The notes beneath the pieces were generated by a model, which saw only the letters and a program-made list of their open reading frames with translations, did no database searches and was not told where the DNA came from. This document shows, piece after piece, positions 23,302 through 32,325 of a stretch of DNA of 53,575 nucleotides. Position numbers and translations under genes: made by a program. The DNA is taken from the NCBI GenBank assembly GCA_038748065.1, contig JBCDJG010000032.1, forward strand, positions 1 through 53,575, in the 5' to 3' direction. Numbering within the stretch: position 1 is the stretch's first letter; the number at the start of each line of letters is the position of its first letter. The stretch comes from JBCDJG01 sp038748065 (GTDB lineage: Bacteria; Pseudomonadota; Gammaproteobacteria; Pseudomonadales; Halieaceae).

Positions 23302-26253
23302 ATGACCCAGCAGGCCCAGGCCGCCGCCAGATCTCATCCCGCCTTTCGACTGGTACGCACCGCCGCCATCGACTCGCTCAACGTGAATGTCGAGCATTAC
23401 GAGCACCGGGCGACCGGCGCTGCACACTACCACCTGGCGGCAGACAATCCCGAGAACGTGTTCCTTGTCGCCCTGCGAACTGTTCCCGAGGACTCCACCG
23501 GGGTGGCCCATATCCTGGAACATACCGCACTGTGTGGCAGCGAGCGCTACCCCGTCAGAGATCCCTTCTTCATGATGCTGCGGCGCTCCCTGAACACGTT
23601 CATGAACGCCTTCACCAGCTCCGACTGGACTGCTTACCCCTTCGCCAGCCAGAACCGCAAGGACTTCGACAACCTACTGGGCGTCTACCTCGACGCAGTG
23701 TTCTTTTCGCGCCTGGACCCACTGGATTTCGCCCAGGAAGGGCACCGCGTAGAGTTCAGCGATCCCGCAGATTCAGGCAGCGAACTCGTCTTCAAAGGCG
23801 TCGTATTCAACGAAATGAAAGGCGCCATGAGCTCTGTCACCAGTACCCTGTGGAACACGCTGTGTGAACACCTCTTCCCGACCAGCACCTACCACCACAA
23901 TAGCGGCGGTGACCCGGTGCGCATCCCGGATCTCAGCTACGAGCAGCTGGTTGATTTCTATCGCAGCCACTACCACCCCAGCAATGCCATTTTCATGACC
24001 TTTGGAGATATTCCGGCAGCGGACCTGCAGGCAAGCTTCGAGGAACGTGCGCTGTCCCGCTTTGAGGCCCTGCCTGAGCGTATCGCGGTGAGCCCGGAAC
24101 AGCGCCTGCCGGCGCCCGTCGAAGTGCAGGCCGGCTACGCCTTCGACGAGCCGGGGGCTTTGGAGAAGCGCACCCATATCGTACTGGGCTGGATGTTGGG
24201 CGAAAGCAGCGACCTGGAAGCCCTGCTTGAAGCGCAGCTGCTGTCCTCCGTGCTAATCGACAACAGTGCCTCGCCGCTGATGCAGCTGTTGGAAACCACC
24301 GAACTCGGTCAGGCCCCCTCCCCGCTGTGCGGGCTAGAGGATTCCATGCGGGAGATGGTGTTTTGCTGTGGCGTGGAAGGCAGCGAGGCAGAACATGCGG
24401 CAGCCCTCGAGGCGGCGGTTCTTGCTGTCATTCAGGACGTCGCGACACAGGGCGTTCCCCAGGAGCGCCTGGAAGCTGTACTGCACCAGCTCGAGCTGCA
24501 CCAGCGCGAAATCAGCGGGGACAGCTATCCCTACGGACTGCAGCTGATTCTGCAGTCTCTAGGTGCGGCCACTCACTATGCCGATCCAATCGCGGTGCTT
24601 GACCTTGACCCCGTGATCGAACGCCTGCGTGAGCGCATCAAGGACCCTGACTACATCCGCAGGCTGGCGCAGACGCTGCTGCTGGATAACACGCACCGCG
24701 TGCGACTGGTGTTGACACCCGATCGCGAACTTTCAGGGCAGCGTGACGCGGACGAACAGTCGCGCCTGGCCGCCATGCTCAGCGATATGGACGAGGCCGA
24801 GAAGCAGGCCGTCGTGGAGCTGGCCGCAAGCCTGCTGCAGCGTCAGGCGCAGGAGGACGACGAGAGCATCCTGCCCAAGGTGGAACTGTCCGACGTCGCC
24901 GAGCAGCTCCCCGAGCTCAGCCCTAGAATCGACAACCGGGACGGGCTGAAGAACACGGGCTACGCACAGGGCACCAATGGGCTGGTGTATCGGCAGGCAA
25001 TTTTGCCCTTATCCCGTCTGGACGACCAGCAACTCGCGCTCCTGCCCCTGTACACCAACGCGCTGACAGAGCTGGGCCTGGGCGACGAGGATTATCTCGC
25101 CACGCAACATCGACAGGCGGCCACGGTCGGTTCGATCAACTGTTTCACCTCCATGCGCGGTGCCATCGACGACGAACAGGCGGTGAAGGCAAATCTCGTC
25201 TTGTCATCCAAAGCCCTGTTGCGTAACAGCCAGGCACAGGCGCAGCTGATGTATGACACGCTCTACGCGATCGATTTCGGCGAGACCCAGCGTCTGCGCG
25301 ATCTCGTCAGCCAGCAGCGCGCTCGCCGCGAGCAGGCGCTTACCGGCAACGGCCACGGCCTCGCAATGGCCGCAGCCAGCGCGGGCATGAGCCCGCTGGC
25401 GGCGCTGAATCATCATCTCTCAGGTCTGGAGGGCATTCGTGCCCTGCGCGCACTGGACGATTCGCTGGCGGAGCCTGCCGCTTTGGATAAGCTGGGCGAT
25501 ACGCTGGCTGGGCTGCATGCCCAATGCATCGCGCAGTCTCCGCAGCTGCTGACTGTCGCCGAGGACGCCAGCCTTGAATCGCTGATGGCACAGAGCGCAA
25601 GTGTCTGGTCAGCCATGGCTCCCGCATCACCGCCAGCCCTGTTTGAACCAAGCCCCGTGCGCGAGCGCGTCACGCAGCTTTGGTTGGCCAATACCCAGGT
25701 AAACTTTTGCGCCAGGGCCTACCCCACCGTCCCCGTAGGCCACCCCGACGCGCCAGCACTGGTCGTTCTGGGCGGCTATCTGCGCAACGGCTATCTGCAC
25801 CGCGCTATCCGCGAACAGGGCGGCGCATACGGCGGTGGTGCCAGCCAGGATTCCAGCATCGCGGCCTTCCGCTTTTACTCCTATCGCGACCCCCGGCTCG
25901 AGGAAACCCTCGCTGACTTTGACGCCTGCCTCGACTGGCTACAGGCAGGCAATCATGAGGCGCGTGCTCTCGAAGAGGCAATACTGGGCGTGATCGGCAG
26001 TCTGGATAAGCCGAGCTCACCGGCCGGTGAAGCGAAGCAGCATTTCCATAACACGCTGTTCGGCCGCACCCACGCCCAGCGCGAGGCCTTCCGGCGCGCC
26101 GTGCTGGACGTGAGCGAAGACGACCTGAAACGCGTCGCACAGACCTACCTCCAGCCCGAACGAGCCAGCACTGCGGTGCTCACCAGTGCCACCAATCCAG
26201 ACGATAAGGCCGCGCGCGCAGAGGCTCTCGGCCTGATGCTTGAGACGCTCTGA
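23302..26253 (+). CDS. PreP-like M16C metallopeptidase (insulinase family)
   Basis: 983 residues, the size of presequence-protease-type M16C enzymes, which fold into a closed chamber and degrade unfolded peptides. The inverted zinc motif is GVAHILEHTALCGSERYP (His70, Glu73, His74), with the distal zinc ligand Glu171 in VVFNEMKGAMSS. LNTFMNAFTSSDWTAYPFAS and ERAVL-like DVSEDDLKRVAQTYL are further family features, and a second, inactive M16 half follows. No signal peptide is seen, so it is probably cytoplasmic. The ATG at 23302 is preferred to the in-frame TTG 12 bases earlier. Confidence 0.92.
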   Translation: MTQQAQAAARSHPAFRLVRTAAIDSLNVNVEHYEHRATGAAHYHLAADNPENVFLVALRTVPEDSTGVAHILEHTALCGSERYPVRDPFFMMLRRSLNTFMNAFTSSDWTAYPFASQNRKDFDNLLGVYLDAVFFSRLDPLDFAQEGHRVEFSDPADSGSELVFKGVVFNEMKGAMSSVTSTLWNTLCEHLFPTSTYHHNSGGDPVRIPDLSYEQLVDFYRSHYHPSNAIFMTFGDIPAADLQASFEERALSRFEALPERIAVSPEQRLPAPVEVQAGYAFDEPGALEKRTHIVLGWMLGESSDLEALLEAQLLSSVLIDNSASPLMQLLETTELGQAPSPLCGLEDSMREMVFCCGVEGSEAEHAAALEAAVLAVIQDVATQGVPQERLEAVLHQLELHQREISGDSYPYGLQLILQSLGAATHYADPIAVLDLDPVIERLRERIKDPDYIRRLAQTLLLDNTHRVRLVLTPDRELSGQRDADEQSRLAAMLSDMDEAEKQAVVELAASLLQRQAQEDDESILPKVELSDVAEQLPELSPRIDNRDGLKNTGYAQGTNGLVYRQAILPLSRLDDQQLALLPLYTNALTELGLGDEDYLATQHRQAATVGSINCFTSMRGAIDDEQAVKANLVLSSKALLRNSQAQAQLMYDTLYAIDFGETQRLRDLVSQQRARREQALTGNGHGLAMAAASAGMSPLAALNHHLSGLEGIRALRALDDSLAEPAALDKLGDTLAGLHAQCIAQSPQLLTVAEDASLESLMAQSASVWSAMAPASPPALFEPSPVRERVTQLWLANTQVNFCARAYPTVPVGHPDAPALVVLGGYLRNGYLHRAIREQGGAYGGGASQDSSIAAFRFYSYRDPRLEETLADFDACLDWLQAGNHEARALEEAILGVIGSLDKPSSPAGEAKQHFHNTLFGRTHAQREAFRRAVLDVSEDDLKRVAQTYLQPERASTAVLTSATNPDDKAARAEALGLMLETL

Positions 26254-26264
26254 CCCGAGAGGCC

Positions 26265-26289
26265 TCAAAACGGGGGCGCAGCGCCCCCG
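26265..26289 (-). terminator. Hairpin terminator overlapping the end of the Spy/CpxP-like gene
   Basis: CGGGGGCGC (26271-26279) and GCGCCCCCG (26281-26289) form a perfect inverted repeat around one base. Read on the minus strand, it is followed directly by TTTTGA, where TGA is the stop codon. This is the layout of an intrinsic terminator with a short T-tract placed inside the coding end. On the plus strand there is no T-run, so it would not efficiently end the PreP transcript. Confidence 0.55.
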
Positions 26290-26723
26290 AATCGCTGACG
26301 CAGTGTTTCGCGCCGCGCCTGACGCTCTGCCTTCAGCCCATCGAGCGTGCGCTGCTGTTCTGTGGTTAGCAGCTCGTAAACGGCAGCGCGCGAGCTAGCG
26401 CCCACGTAGACCAGCCGCGTCGTAATAGCGCCTATTTCATCGGCCATGCGCTGCGCCTCACCGGCGTCAAAGTCCTCGGGTAGGCTCCCCAGCTCTCGTC
26501 GCAGATCTCGCAGCGCCTCTCGGTCTTGTGCGGTCGCGCCCCGCGCCGTGTCCAGCACATCGGCGACACTCAGGCGCTGCACTGCATCCAGTTGCAGTTC
26601 CTCGGCCAGCCTGTCGAGCAGACCTTCTGGGGCCCTGTGCCACATGGAACGTGGCGCCGCCAGCGCAACAGCGGTGGCGACACAAAGACTCGTCGCGACG
26701 GCTACTTTCAATGAAACATGCAT
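26265..26723 (-). CDS. Spy/CpxP-like periplasmic stress protein
   Basis: A 152-residue exported protein with a signal peptide ending VALAAP. The mature part is helical, basic/acidic, and carries YELLTTEQQRTLDGL, a version of the LTxxQ motif of the CpxP/Spy family of periplasmic chaperones and stress sensors. It is divergent from a CpxR/CpxA-like two-component system, the same arrangement as cpxP-cpxRA in enterobacteria, which supports the call. It probably senses or buffers misfolded proteins or metals in the periplasm. The last codons form a GC-rich hairpin that runs into TTTTGA, so gene end and terminator overlap. Confidence 0.78.
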   Translation of the reverse strand: MHVSLKVAVATSLCVATAVALAAPRSMWHRAPEGLLDRLAEELQLDAVQRLSVADVLDTARGATAQDREALRDLRRELGSLPEDFDAGEAQRMADEIGAITTRLVYVGASSRAAVYELLTTEQQRTLDGLKAERQARRETLRQRFGGAAPPF

Positions 26724-26852
26724 GATTACTTACCTCCCAGTTGGATACGGGGCCAAAGGGCCAACTCTCTCCACCATAGTGCCAATACGGCGCGTAAAGG
26801 TGGCGGGGCCTTAGGTAAAGATTTGTAGGACTATTTGCAGGCCAAGATGCCT

Positions 26853-26867
26853 GTTAAGAACCGTTAA
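26853..26867 (+). promoter_or_regulatory. Direct-repeat operator GTTAA-N5-GTTAA upstream of the response regulator
   Basis: Two GTTAA pentamers (26853-26857 and 26863-26867) are exactly 10 bp apart, the one-helical-turn spacing used by OmpR-family regulators; the CpxR site is GTAAA-N5-GTAAA. Two GTAAA pentamers also occur at 26794 and 26815 in the same divergent region. The likely reader is the regulator encoded 43 bp downstream, controlling itself and the Spy-like gene. The repeat is seen directly; binding is inferred. Confidence 0.55.
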
Positions 26868-26909
26868 CGACGGATGACAAGGCCCGCCAGCTTCGCCACA
26901 CTAGCGGCG

Positions 26910-27602
26910 ATGGAACTCACTATTCTGCTGATCGACGATGACGAAGAGCTCTGCCAGCTGTTGGCAGATTTCCTGCGCCTCGAAAGCTTTCGCGTCGAGA
27001 TGATTCACGACGGGACAGCCGCCGTCGAGCTGGCTCGCCAGCGGACGTTTGATGCCATTGTGTTAGATATTATGCTGCCGGGACTGAACGGGCTTGAGGT
27101 GCTGCGACAGTTACGCACCTTTAGCGAGACGCCCGTTCTAATGCTGACAGCTCGGGGCGAAGATACAGACCGCATCATCGGCCTGGAGATGGGGGCGGAC
27201 GACTACCTGCCGAAACCCTGCAACCCGCGGGAACTCGCTGCCAGGCTCCGTGCCGTGTTGCGTCGGGCACAGCCCCCCGAGTCAGACAAGCGAGAGCTGG
27301 TCGTCGGCAAGGCACGCCTGCATGCCGGCAGGCGCTGCGCGACCTATGGCGGCAACGACCTGGCTCTGACCAGCGCCGAGTTTAATGTGCTGCGCCTGCT
27401 TATGTCGGACGCAGGCTCAGTGGTCGACAAGGACAGTCTTTGCGAGGGCGCCCTGGGCCGGCCACTCTCAGCCTACGATCGCAGCATTGATGTACACATC
27501 TCAAAACTGCGCAAAAAGCTCGCCACTCAGGGCGCCCCTGAACTCATCGTTAGCGTACGCGGCGTCGGCTACCAGTACCTGGACACGGGCGACGGCGACT
27601 AA
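26910..27602 (+). CDS. CpxR-like OmpR-family response regulator
   Basis: 230 residues. The receiver domain (residues 1-120) has the acidic pocket IDDD at 8-11, phospho-acceptor Asp53 in IVLDIMLPGLNG, Thr in LMLTARGED and Lys in DYLPKPCNPRELAARL. The C-terminal winged helix (about 132-225) shows LTSAEFNVLRLLMSDAG, SIDVHISKLRKKL and the SVRGVGYQY hairpin. GADDYLPKPCNPREL is characteristic of CpxR. The ATG at 26910 is taken over one at 26874 since it starts at the conserved first strand and leaves the direct-repeat operator outside the gene. The stop and the kinase start overlap by one base (TAATG). Confidence 0.9.
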   Translation: MELTILLIDDDEELCQLLADFLRLESFRVEMIHDGTAAVELARQRTFDAIVLDIMLPGLNGLEVLRQLRTFSETPVLMLTARGEDTDRIIGLEMGADDYLPKPCNPRELAARLRAVLRRAQPPESDKRELVVGKARLHAGRRCATYGGNDLALTSAEFNVLRLLMSDAGSVVDKDSLCEGALGRPLSAYDRSIDVHISKLRKKLATQGAPELIVSVRGVGYQYLDTGDGD

Positions 27603-28957
27603 TGCGAGGCAGTTTGTTCCTGCGGGTTTTTCTGGGCTTCTGGCTGGTGACGGTCGCCATTCTCGCCAGCTGGCTGATTGCCGCTCGCTATTTCGATGCC
27701 CTTTCATTTACGCCGCAGGCTGAAACAGAGCGTGGACCACCGCAGCGCATGCTGCTGAGACTGATCTATGACCTGCAGAACCTGGAACGCGAGGCACTGG
27801 CCCCCATGCTTGAGCGACTGGAGCACGGAGGAAGGGTGCGTATATTTATTCTCGACAGCCGCGGCCGTGAACTGCGTCAGCAAGCGCTACCGCCACCGGT
27901 ACGACGTGTGGCCGCGCAATTGGATCGTGACCCACCTCGCGGCCGCCTGCTGATCAGAACTGACCAGGCCACCTTCATGGGCCACCGTTTCTATCGCAGC
28001 GATAGCGGCGAGATGCGCGCTATTCTCGCCGCTCCCAAGCGCCAGCCAGAGCTCTTAAAACACCTGCTGCAGAGCCTCTGGCTGCGGCTTCTCATCGCTG
28101 TCATCATCAGCGGCCTCGTGTGCTATGGATTGTCGCGGCTGATCACGCGACGCCTTGCAGCCCTTGACGAGGCGGCCCAGGGGTTCGCCAGAGGCGACCT
28201 GGAAACGCGCATCGAAGTACGCGAGCGCGGCGGGGATGAGACCGATGCACTGGCACGCAGTTTCAACCAGATGGCGAGCGAATTGAAAGCGCGCATCGAT
28301 GCCCAGCGACAGCTGCTGGGGGATGTATCTCACGAACTGCGCTCGCCCCTGGCGAGGCTTCGCATAGCGCTGGCGCTGGCGCAGGACGATGCGGGCAATC
28401 GGGCGGACCACCTGCAACGCATCGAACACGAAACGGAGCGGCTGGAAGACCTGATTGGCCAACTACTCGGCAGCCACCTGCAGGACCTTAGCCTGGAAGA
28501 CCATGTCGATGTCGGAGACTTGCTGGCAGAGGTTTGCGACAACTGTCGTTTTGAAGGCGAGCCTGAAGGTAAATCGGTCCAGTACACTGCCCCGCGGCAG
28601 CCTGCCGTGGTGGCGACACACGGCGACCTGTTATTCAAGTGTTTTGATAACTTGCTGCGCAACGCGCTGCAGTACAGCGCAACCGGCGGCATCATCAGCG
28701 TTGTTGCGACAAGCACCCCCGATGATGTTCTCATCACCATTCAGGATTCAGGGCCGGGCGTACCAACAGAAGAACTCGACAGAATCTTCGATGCGTTTTA
28801 TCGAGTGGACAAGGCCCGCACGCGAAAAACGGGCGGCTACGGCCTGGGACTGTCCATCGCCCGACGAGCGATCGAGCAGCACGGGGGCAGCATCAGCGCC
28901 GAAAACGCCGACGGACTTCGGGTCACCGTCAGGCTGCCATACGGAGCTGGCGACTGA
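27602..28957 (+). CDS. CpxA-like sensor histidine kinase
   Basis: A 451-residue inner-membrane kinase. The first membrane helix is about residues 8-28 (VFLGFWLVTVAILASWLIAA), a periplasmic sensor runs to about 155, and the second helix is about 160-177. A HAMP linker (DEAAQGFARGDLETRI) is followed by the phospho-acceptor His244 in LLGDVSHELRSPLARLRIAL and the ATP-binding domain with DNLLRNALQYS (N box), DSGPGVP (G1) and GGYGLGLSIARRAIEQHGG (G2). The periplasmic segment with a Phe-rich, Arg-rich end (DQATFMGHRFY) and the neighbouring Spy-like gene support an envelope-stress role. One-base overlap with the regulator gene shows coupled translation. Confidence 0.92.
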   Translation: MRGSLFLRVFLGFWLVTVAILASWLIAARYFDALSFTPQAETERGPPQRMLLRLIYDLQNLEREALAPMLERLEHGGRVRIFILDSRGRELRQQALPPPVRRVAAQLDRDPPRGRLLIRTDQATFMGHRFYRSDSGEMRAILAAPKRQPELLKHLLQSLWLRLLIAVIISGLVCYGLSRLITRRLAALDEAAQGFARGDLETRIEVRERGGDETDALARSFNQMASELKARIDAQRQLLGDVSHELRSPLARLRIALALAQDDAGNRADHLQRIEHETERLEDLIGQLLGSHLQDLSLEDHVDVGDLLAEVCDNCRFEGEPEGKSVQYTAPRQPAVVATHGDLLFKCFDNLLRNALQYSATGGIISVVATSTPDDVLITIQDSGPGVPTEELDRIFDAFYRVDKARTRKTGGYGLGLSIARRAIEQHGGSISAENADGLRVTVRLPYGAGD

Positions 28958-29032
28958 TCTAGCGACGGGGCGTGAGACGCGGCCCATCTGCTGCTAACAT
29001 GGCCGGCTGCAACACAGTCAAGGGAGTGACCC

Positions 29033-29857
29033 ATGCTCGACATCAACCATCTGTCCGGCGCCCTGGGCGCGGAAATTCGCGGCATCGATCTGACGCAGGC
29101 ACTGGACGAGAACGCACGCCTGCAGATTCGCAAGCTGCTGAACGAGTATCAGGTTGTGTTCTTTCGCGACCAGGACGTCAGTCCAGCTGGCCTGCGGGAA
29201 CTGGCCTTAAGCTTTGGCCCGCTGCAGACCCATCCCGCCTATCAAACGGTTGATGGCTTTCCTGAAATCACCATCCTCGAAAGCTCGCCGGAAGCACCCA
29301 CCAAGATCGAAGCATGGCACACGGATATGACCTTCCTTGAGCACCCTCCCATGGCGACGGTCCTGCGCGCGGTTATCTGTCCGCCCCGCGGTGGTGACAC
29401 ACTGTGGTCGAGCATGACGGCCGCCTATGAAGGGCTGTCTTACCAGATGCAACGCTTCCTTGAGGGTCTGACGGCAATCCATGATTTCAGCTGGGGCTTC
29501 AAAGAAAGCCTTGCGGAGCCGGGCGGCGCAGAACGCCTCGCCGATGCCGTGGCGGCCAACCCACCTGTCAAACACCCGGTGATCCGCACGCACCCGGAAA
29601 CCGGGCGCAAGGTGCTCTTTGTCAACGCGCTGTTCACCACGAAGATCGAGGGCCTGCGCCTCGCTGAGAGTGACGCCCTGCTCAAGTTCCTCTTTGAGCA
29701 CCTAACCGCAGCCGAGTATACCTGCCGCTTTCACTGGCAGCCGGACAGTGTCGCTATTTGGGATAATCGTTCGACCCAGCACAGACCGATCAACGACTAT
29801 CTGCCGTCGCATCGCCTCATGCATCGCATCACGGTAGACGGCGACGCGCCTTACTAG
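29033..29857 (+). CDS. TauD-like taurine/sulfonate-type 2-oxoglutarate dioxygenase
   Basis: 274 residues, close in layout to E. coli TauD (283). Features are GALGAEIRGIDL at the start, YQVVFFRDQDVSP, the iron ligands His96 and Asp98 in WHTDMTFLEHPP, PPRGGDTLW, His250 in IWDNRSTQHRPINDYLP, and the 2-oxoglutarate Arg261 with a second Arg265 in HRLMHRI, spaced exactly as in TauD. It may release sulfite from taurine or a similar sulfonate, but no tauABC transporter is adjacent, so other alkyl sulfonates or carboxylates remain possible. AAGGGAG stands before the ATG. Its TAG stop lies in the CTAG shared with the convergent symporter gene. Confidence 0.88.
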   Translation: MLDINHLSGALGAEIRGIDLTQALDENARLQIRKLLNEYQVVFFRDQDVSPAGLRELALSFGPLQTHPAYQTVDGFPEITILESSPEAPTKIEAWHTDMTFLEHPPMATVLRAVICPPRGGDTLWSSMTAAYEGLSYQMQRFLEGLTAIHDFSWGFKESLAEPGGAERLADAVAANPPVKHPVIRTHPETGRKVLFVNALFTTKIEGLRLAESDALLKFLFEHLTAAEYTCRFHWQPDSVAIWDNRSTQHRPINDYLPSHRLMHRITVDGDAPY

Positions 29858-31305
29858 GCTCCTTCAGTATCCTGGGCCTCGCGCAAGCGCCGCATGTAGT
29901 CATTGACCTCGCGTTTGACTTCGGGCGCAAACAGATAGAGACCAAGGATATTCGGAATCGCGATCAGGAACACCATAGCGTCTGAGAAATCCAGAACCGC
30001 GCCCAGCTGTACCATACAACCCAGTGCAATAAAGCCGCAGAAAACCAACTTAAACAGCATTTGCATGAGCTGGCCTTCACCCACCAGGTAAGTCCACGCT
30101 TTCAAGCCGTAGTATGACCAGGCAATGCTGGTGGAAAACGCAAACAACAGCGCCGCAACAGCCAGGGGGTAAGGCGCCCAGCTGATGTGATGCGCAAAAG
30201 AGGCCGAGGTTAGCTCTATGCCCTCAAAGCCCTGGTCCACCAGCCCGTGGGGATAGGCCGTTGTCACAATGACCAGCGACGTTAGCGTGCAAATAACAAC
30301 CGTATCGATAAAGGGTTCCAGCAATGAGACCAAGCCCTCCGAGGCAGGTTCTTCGGTCTTCACCGCAGAGTGAGCAATCGAGGCTGAGCCAATACCCGCC
30401 TCGTTGGAAAACAGTGCCCGCTGGAAGCCCACAACCAGTGCCCCGATGGCACCGCCTGTAGCGCTCTGTACAGAGAACGCCTCGGAGAGAATAAGTGCTA
30501 TTGCGCCGGGAATCTGGTCGGCGCTCATCACGATGATCACCAGGGCAGAGAGCAGATAGAGCAAGGCCATGAAGGGCACAATGCGGCCTGCCACACGCGC
30601 GATCGAGCGTATACCGCCGAGAATAACGAGGCCGACCACTGACGCGATAGCCAGCCCAAAGAGCCAGCCTTTATCGGCGAAGAAGCTCTGTTCGCCGCCG
30701 GTAATGACCACGAACTGAACATAGGCCTGGTTGGACTGGAACATGTTGCCGATTCCAAGGCAGCCGATCACCAGGCTGAGCGCATAAAAACCGCCCAGGA
30801 GCTTACCGAGGCGTGGGCGACCGCGCTGTTCAAGCCAGGCTTCAAGATAGTACATCGGACCGCCGGACACAGAGCCGTCCGCATTGTAGCGGCGGTACTT
30901 AACGCCAAGGGTACACTCGACAAGCTTGGTGGACATGGAGAGAAAACCGGCCAACATCAGCCAGAAGGCGGCTCCCGGCCCGCCGACCACGATGGCTACG
31001 GCAACGCCGCCGATATTGCCGACACCGACAGTACCCGAAATCGCCGTGGCCACTGCCTGGAAGTGCGATATCTCACCGCGGGCTTCTGGGTCATGGTAGG
31101 CGCCGCGAACGTGGCGTATGGCCAGACCAAAGCCGCGGATATTCACAAAGCCCATGTACAGGGTAAAAAACACGGCCGCGATGGCCAGCCACAGCACAAT
31201 CAGGGGAAAGTCGACGCCGAAGATGGGCACCTTGTAGAACACAATGCCGGATAGGCCGTTAGCAATGGGGCGCACCAGCGCCTCTACCTGCTGGTCAAAA
31301 GTCAT
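29854..31305 (-). CDS. AGCS-family sodium:alanine/glycine symporter
   Basis: A 483-residue membrane protein with about ten to eleven predicted membrane helices. The AGCS signature is clear: VGVGNIGGVAVAIVVGGPGAAFW, GPMYYLEAW and, best of all, SNEAGIGSASIAHSAVKTEE followed by EGLVSLLEPFIDT. Such proteins import alanine or glycine with sodium. Sodium coupling fits a marine habitat. It lies immediately after the desaturase gene on the same strand (5 bp), so the two are probably cotranscribed despite unrelated functions. The C-terminal tail is short, charged and cytoplasmic (EVKREVNDYMRRLREAQ). Confidence 0.93.
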   Translation of the reverse strand: MTFDQQVEALVRPIANGLSGIVFYKVPIFGVDFPLIVLWLAIAAVFFTLYMGFVNIRGFGLAIRHVRGAYHDPEARGEISHFQAVATAISGTVGVGNIGGVAVAIVVGGPGAAFWLMLAGFLSMSTKLVECTLGVKYRRYNADGSVSGGPMYYLEAWLEQRGRPRLGKLLGGFYALSLVIGCLGIGNMFQSNQAYVQFVVITGGEQSFFADKGWLFGLAIASVVGLVILGGIRSIARVAGRIVPFMALLYLLSALVIIVMSADQIPGAIALILSEAFSVQSATGGAIGALVVGFQRALFSNEAGIGSASIAHSAVKTEEPASEGLVSLLEPFIDTVVICTLTSLVIVTTAYPHGLVDQGFEGIELTSASFAHHISWAPYPLAVAALLFAFSTSIAWSYYGLKAWTYLVGEGQLMQMLFKLVFCGFIALGCMVQLGAVLDFSDAMVFLIAIPNILGLYLFAPEVKREVNDYMRRLREAQDTEGA

Positions 31306-31310
31306 AGGCT

Positions 31311-32219
31311 TTACTGCGCGTTGATAGCGTGACGAAGAAGTTGGCCGTAGCCATTGAAGCGAGGCACGCCCTCCAGCGCTCCCCGCTCAAGTAGCAGGCG
31401 ACGCAGGGCCGCCAGCCGATAGCAGGGGACGGAGGCCATGAAATGATGCTCCAGATGATAGTTTACGCCGTTGGGAGCAAAGAGCATTTTCTGCCACCAG
31501 GGCGCGTCGACCGTGCGTGTGTTCCACCGCGTATCGGGGTTATACAAGTCAGGCACAGCGGCGTGTTCCGCGACCTGGCGTATCCTGATAATGGCCATGA
31601 AAACCGTCATGAAAGCGCCCAACCACAACAGGTAGAGCCAGGCGTGGCCGCTAAGGGCACAGGCGGCGAGAATTAGCGCCTGGGCCGCGATTTGCTGCAC
31701 GAACACACATCTGCCGGGGGACTGCCCGGTATCCATGATGCCGGCTGCGCCACGGGCCACATAGGCCAGCAGTTTCAGTCCGGTTTGCCCGCTAAGGTCA
31801 CGCCACATTTTGCGCCTGAAACTGGCTTGGCCGATGGGATAGGCCTGGTAATTGGGCAGATCGGGGTCCTCGGCGGTTCCGGCCTTGCGGTGGTGCTCGA
31901 GATGTCCGCGCGCATAGCTCGGCTGGTCGTTGAAGATAGGCAAGGCACAGGCGTACTGCCCCAGAAGCGCATTCAGGCGGGCACTGCGAAACAAGGTGCC
32001 GTGGCCCGCGTCGTGCATCAGCACAGCCAAGCCAAGCTGCCGACCCGCGAGCAGCGGTAACGCCAGCAGTATGACTAGCGGATGCGGAAACGCCGCTGCC
32101 AGCGCGAAGATCGCAATAATCGCAGCCCAGTTGCCCAGCAGGAGCACCCAGGCGCGGGCGTCACTGCGGGCTGTTAATGCGCTGATTTCCTCTCGGGACA
32201 GATAGTCAGACGGCTTCAT
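31311..32219 (-). CDS. Membrane fatty acid desaturase / hydroxylase-like protein
   Basis: 302 residues with four or so membrane helices in two hairpins and the three histidine boxes of the diiron desaturase family: LMHDAGHGTLF, ARGHLEHHRKAGT and VNYHLEHHFMASVP. The diiron centre introduces a double bond or hydroxyl in an acyl chain or carotenoid-like substrate. The third box HLEHH and total length fit the soluble-substrate or acyl-lipid branch, but the substrate is not determinable. It is divergent from the BamE-like lipoprotein gene, the shared spacer being about 106 bp, and leads a two-gene unit with the AGCS symporter. Confidence 0.88.
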   Translation of the reverse strand: MKPSDYLSREEISALTARSDARAWVLLLGNWAAIIAIFALAAAFPHPLVILLALPLLAGRQLGLAVLMHDAGHGTLFRSARLNALLGQYACALPIFNDQPSYARGHLEHHRKAGTAEDPDLPNYQAYPIGQASFRRKMWRDLSGQTGLKLLAYVARGAAGIMDTGQSPGRCVFVQQIAAQALILAACALSGHAWLYLLWLGAFMTVFMAIIRIRQVAEHAAVPDLYNPDTRWNTRTVDAPWWQKMLFAPNGVNYHLEHHFMASVPCYRLAALRRLLLERGALEGVPRFNGYGQLLRHAINAQ

Positions 32220-32325
32220 GGCAGCAGCTTACCGCCCTTCCCTGCTCGCGAGCAATGCCCGATTGCAGGCGGCCATGGCAGCCGCTATATTCGAGCCTCC
32301 ATCGACCTCTGCCGGACACCTGACC

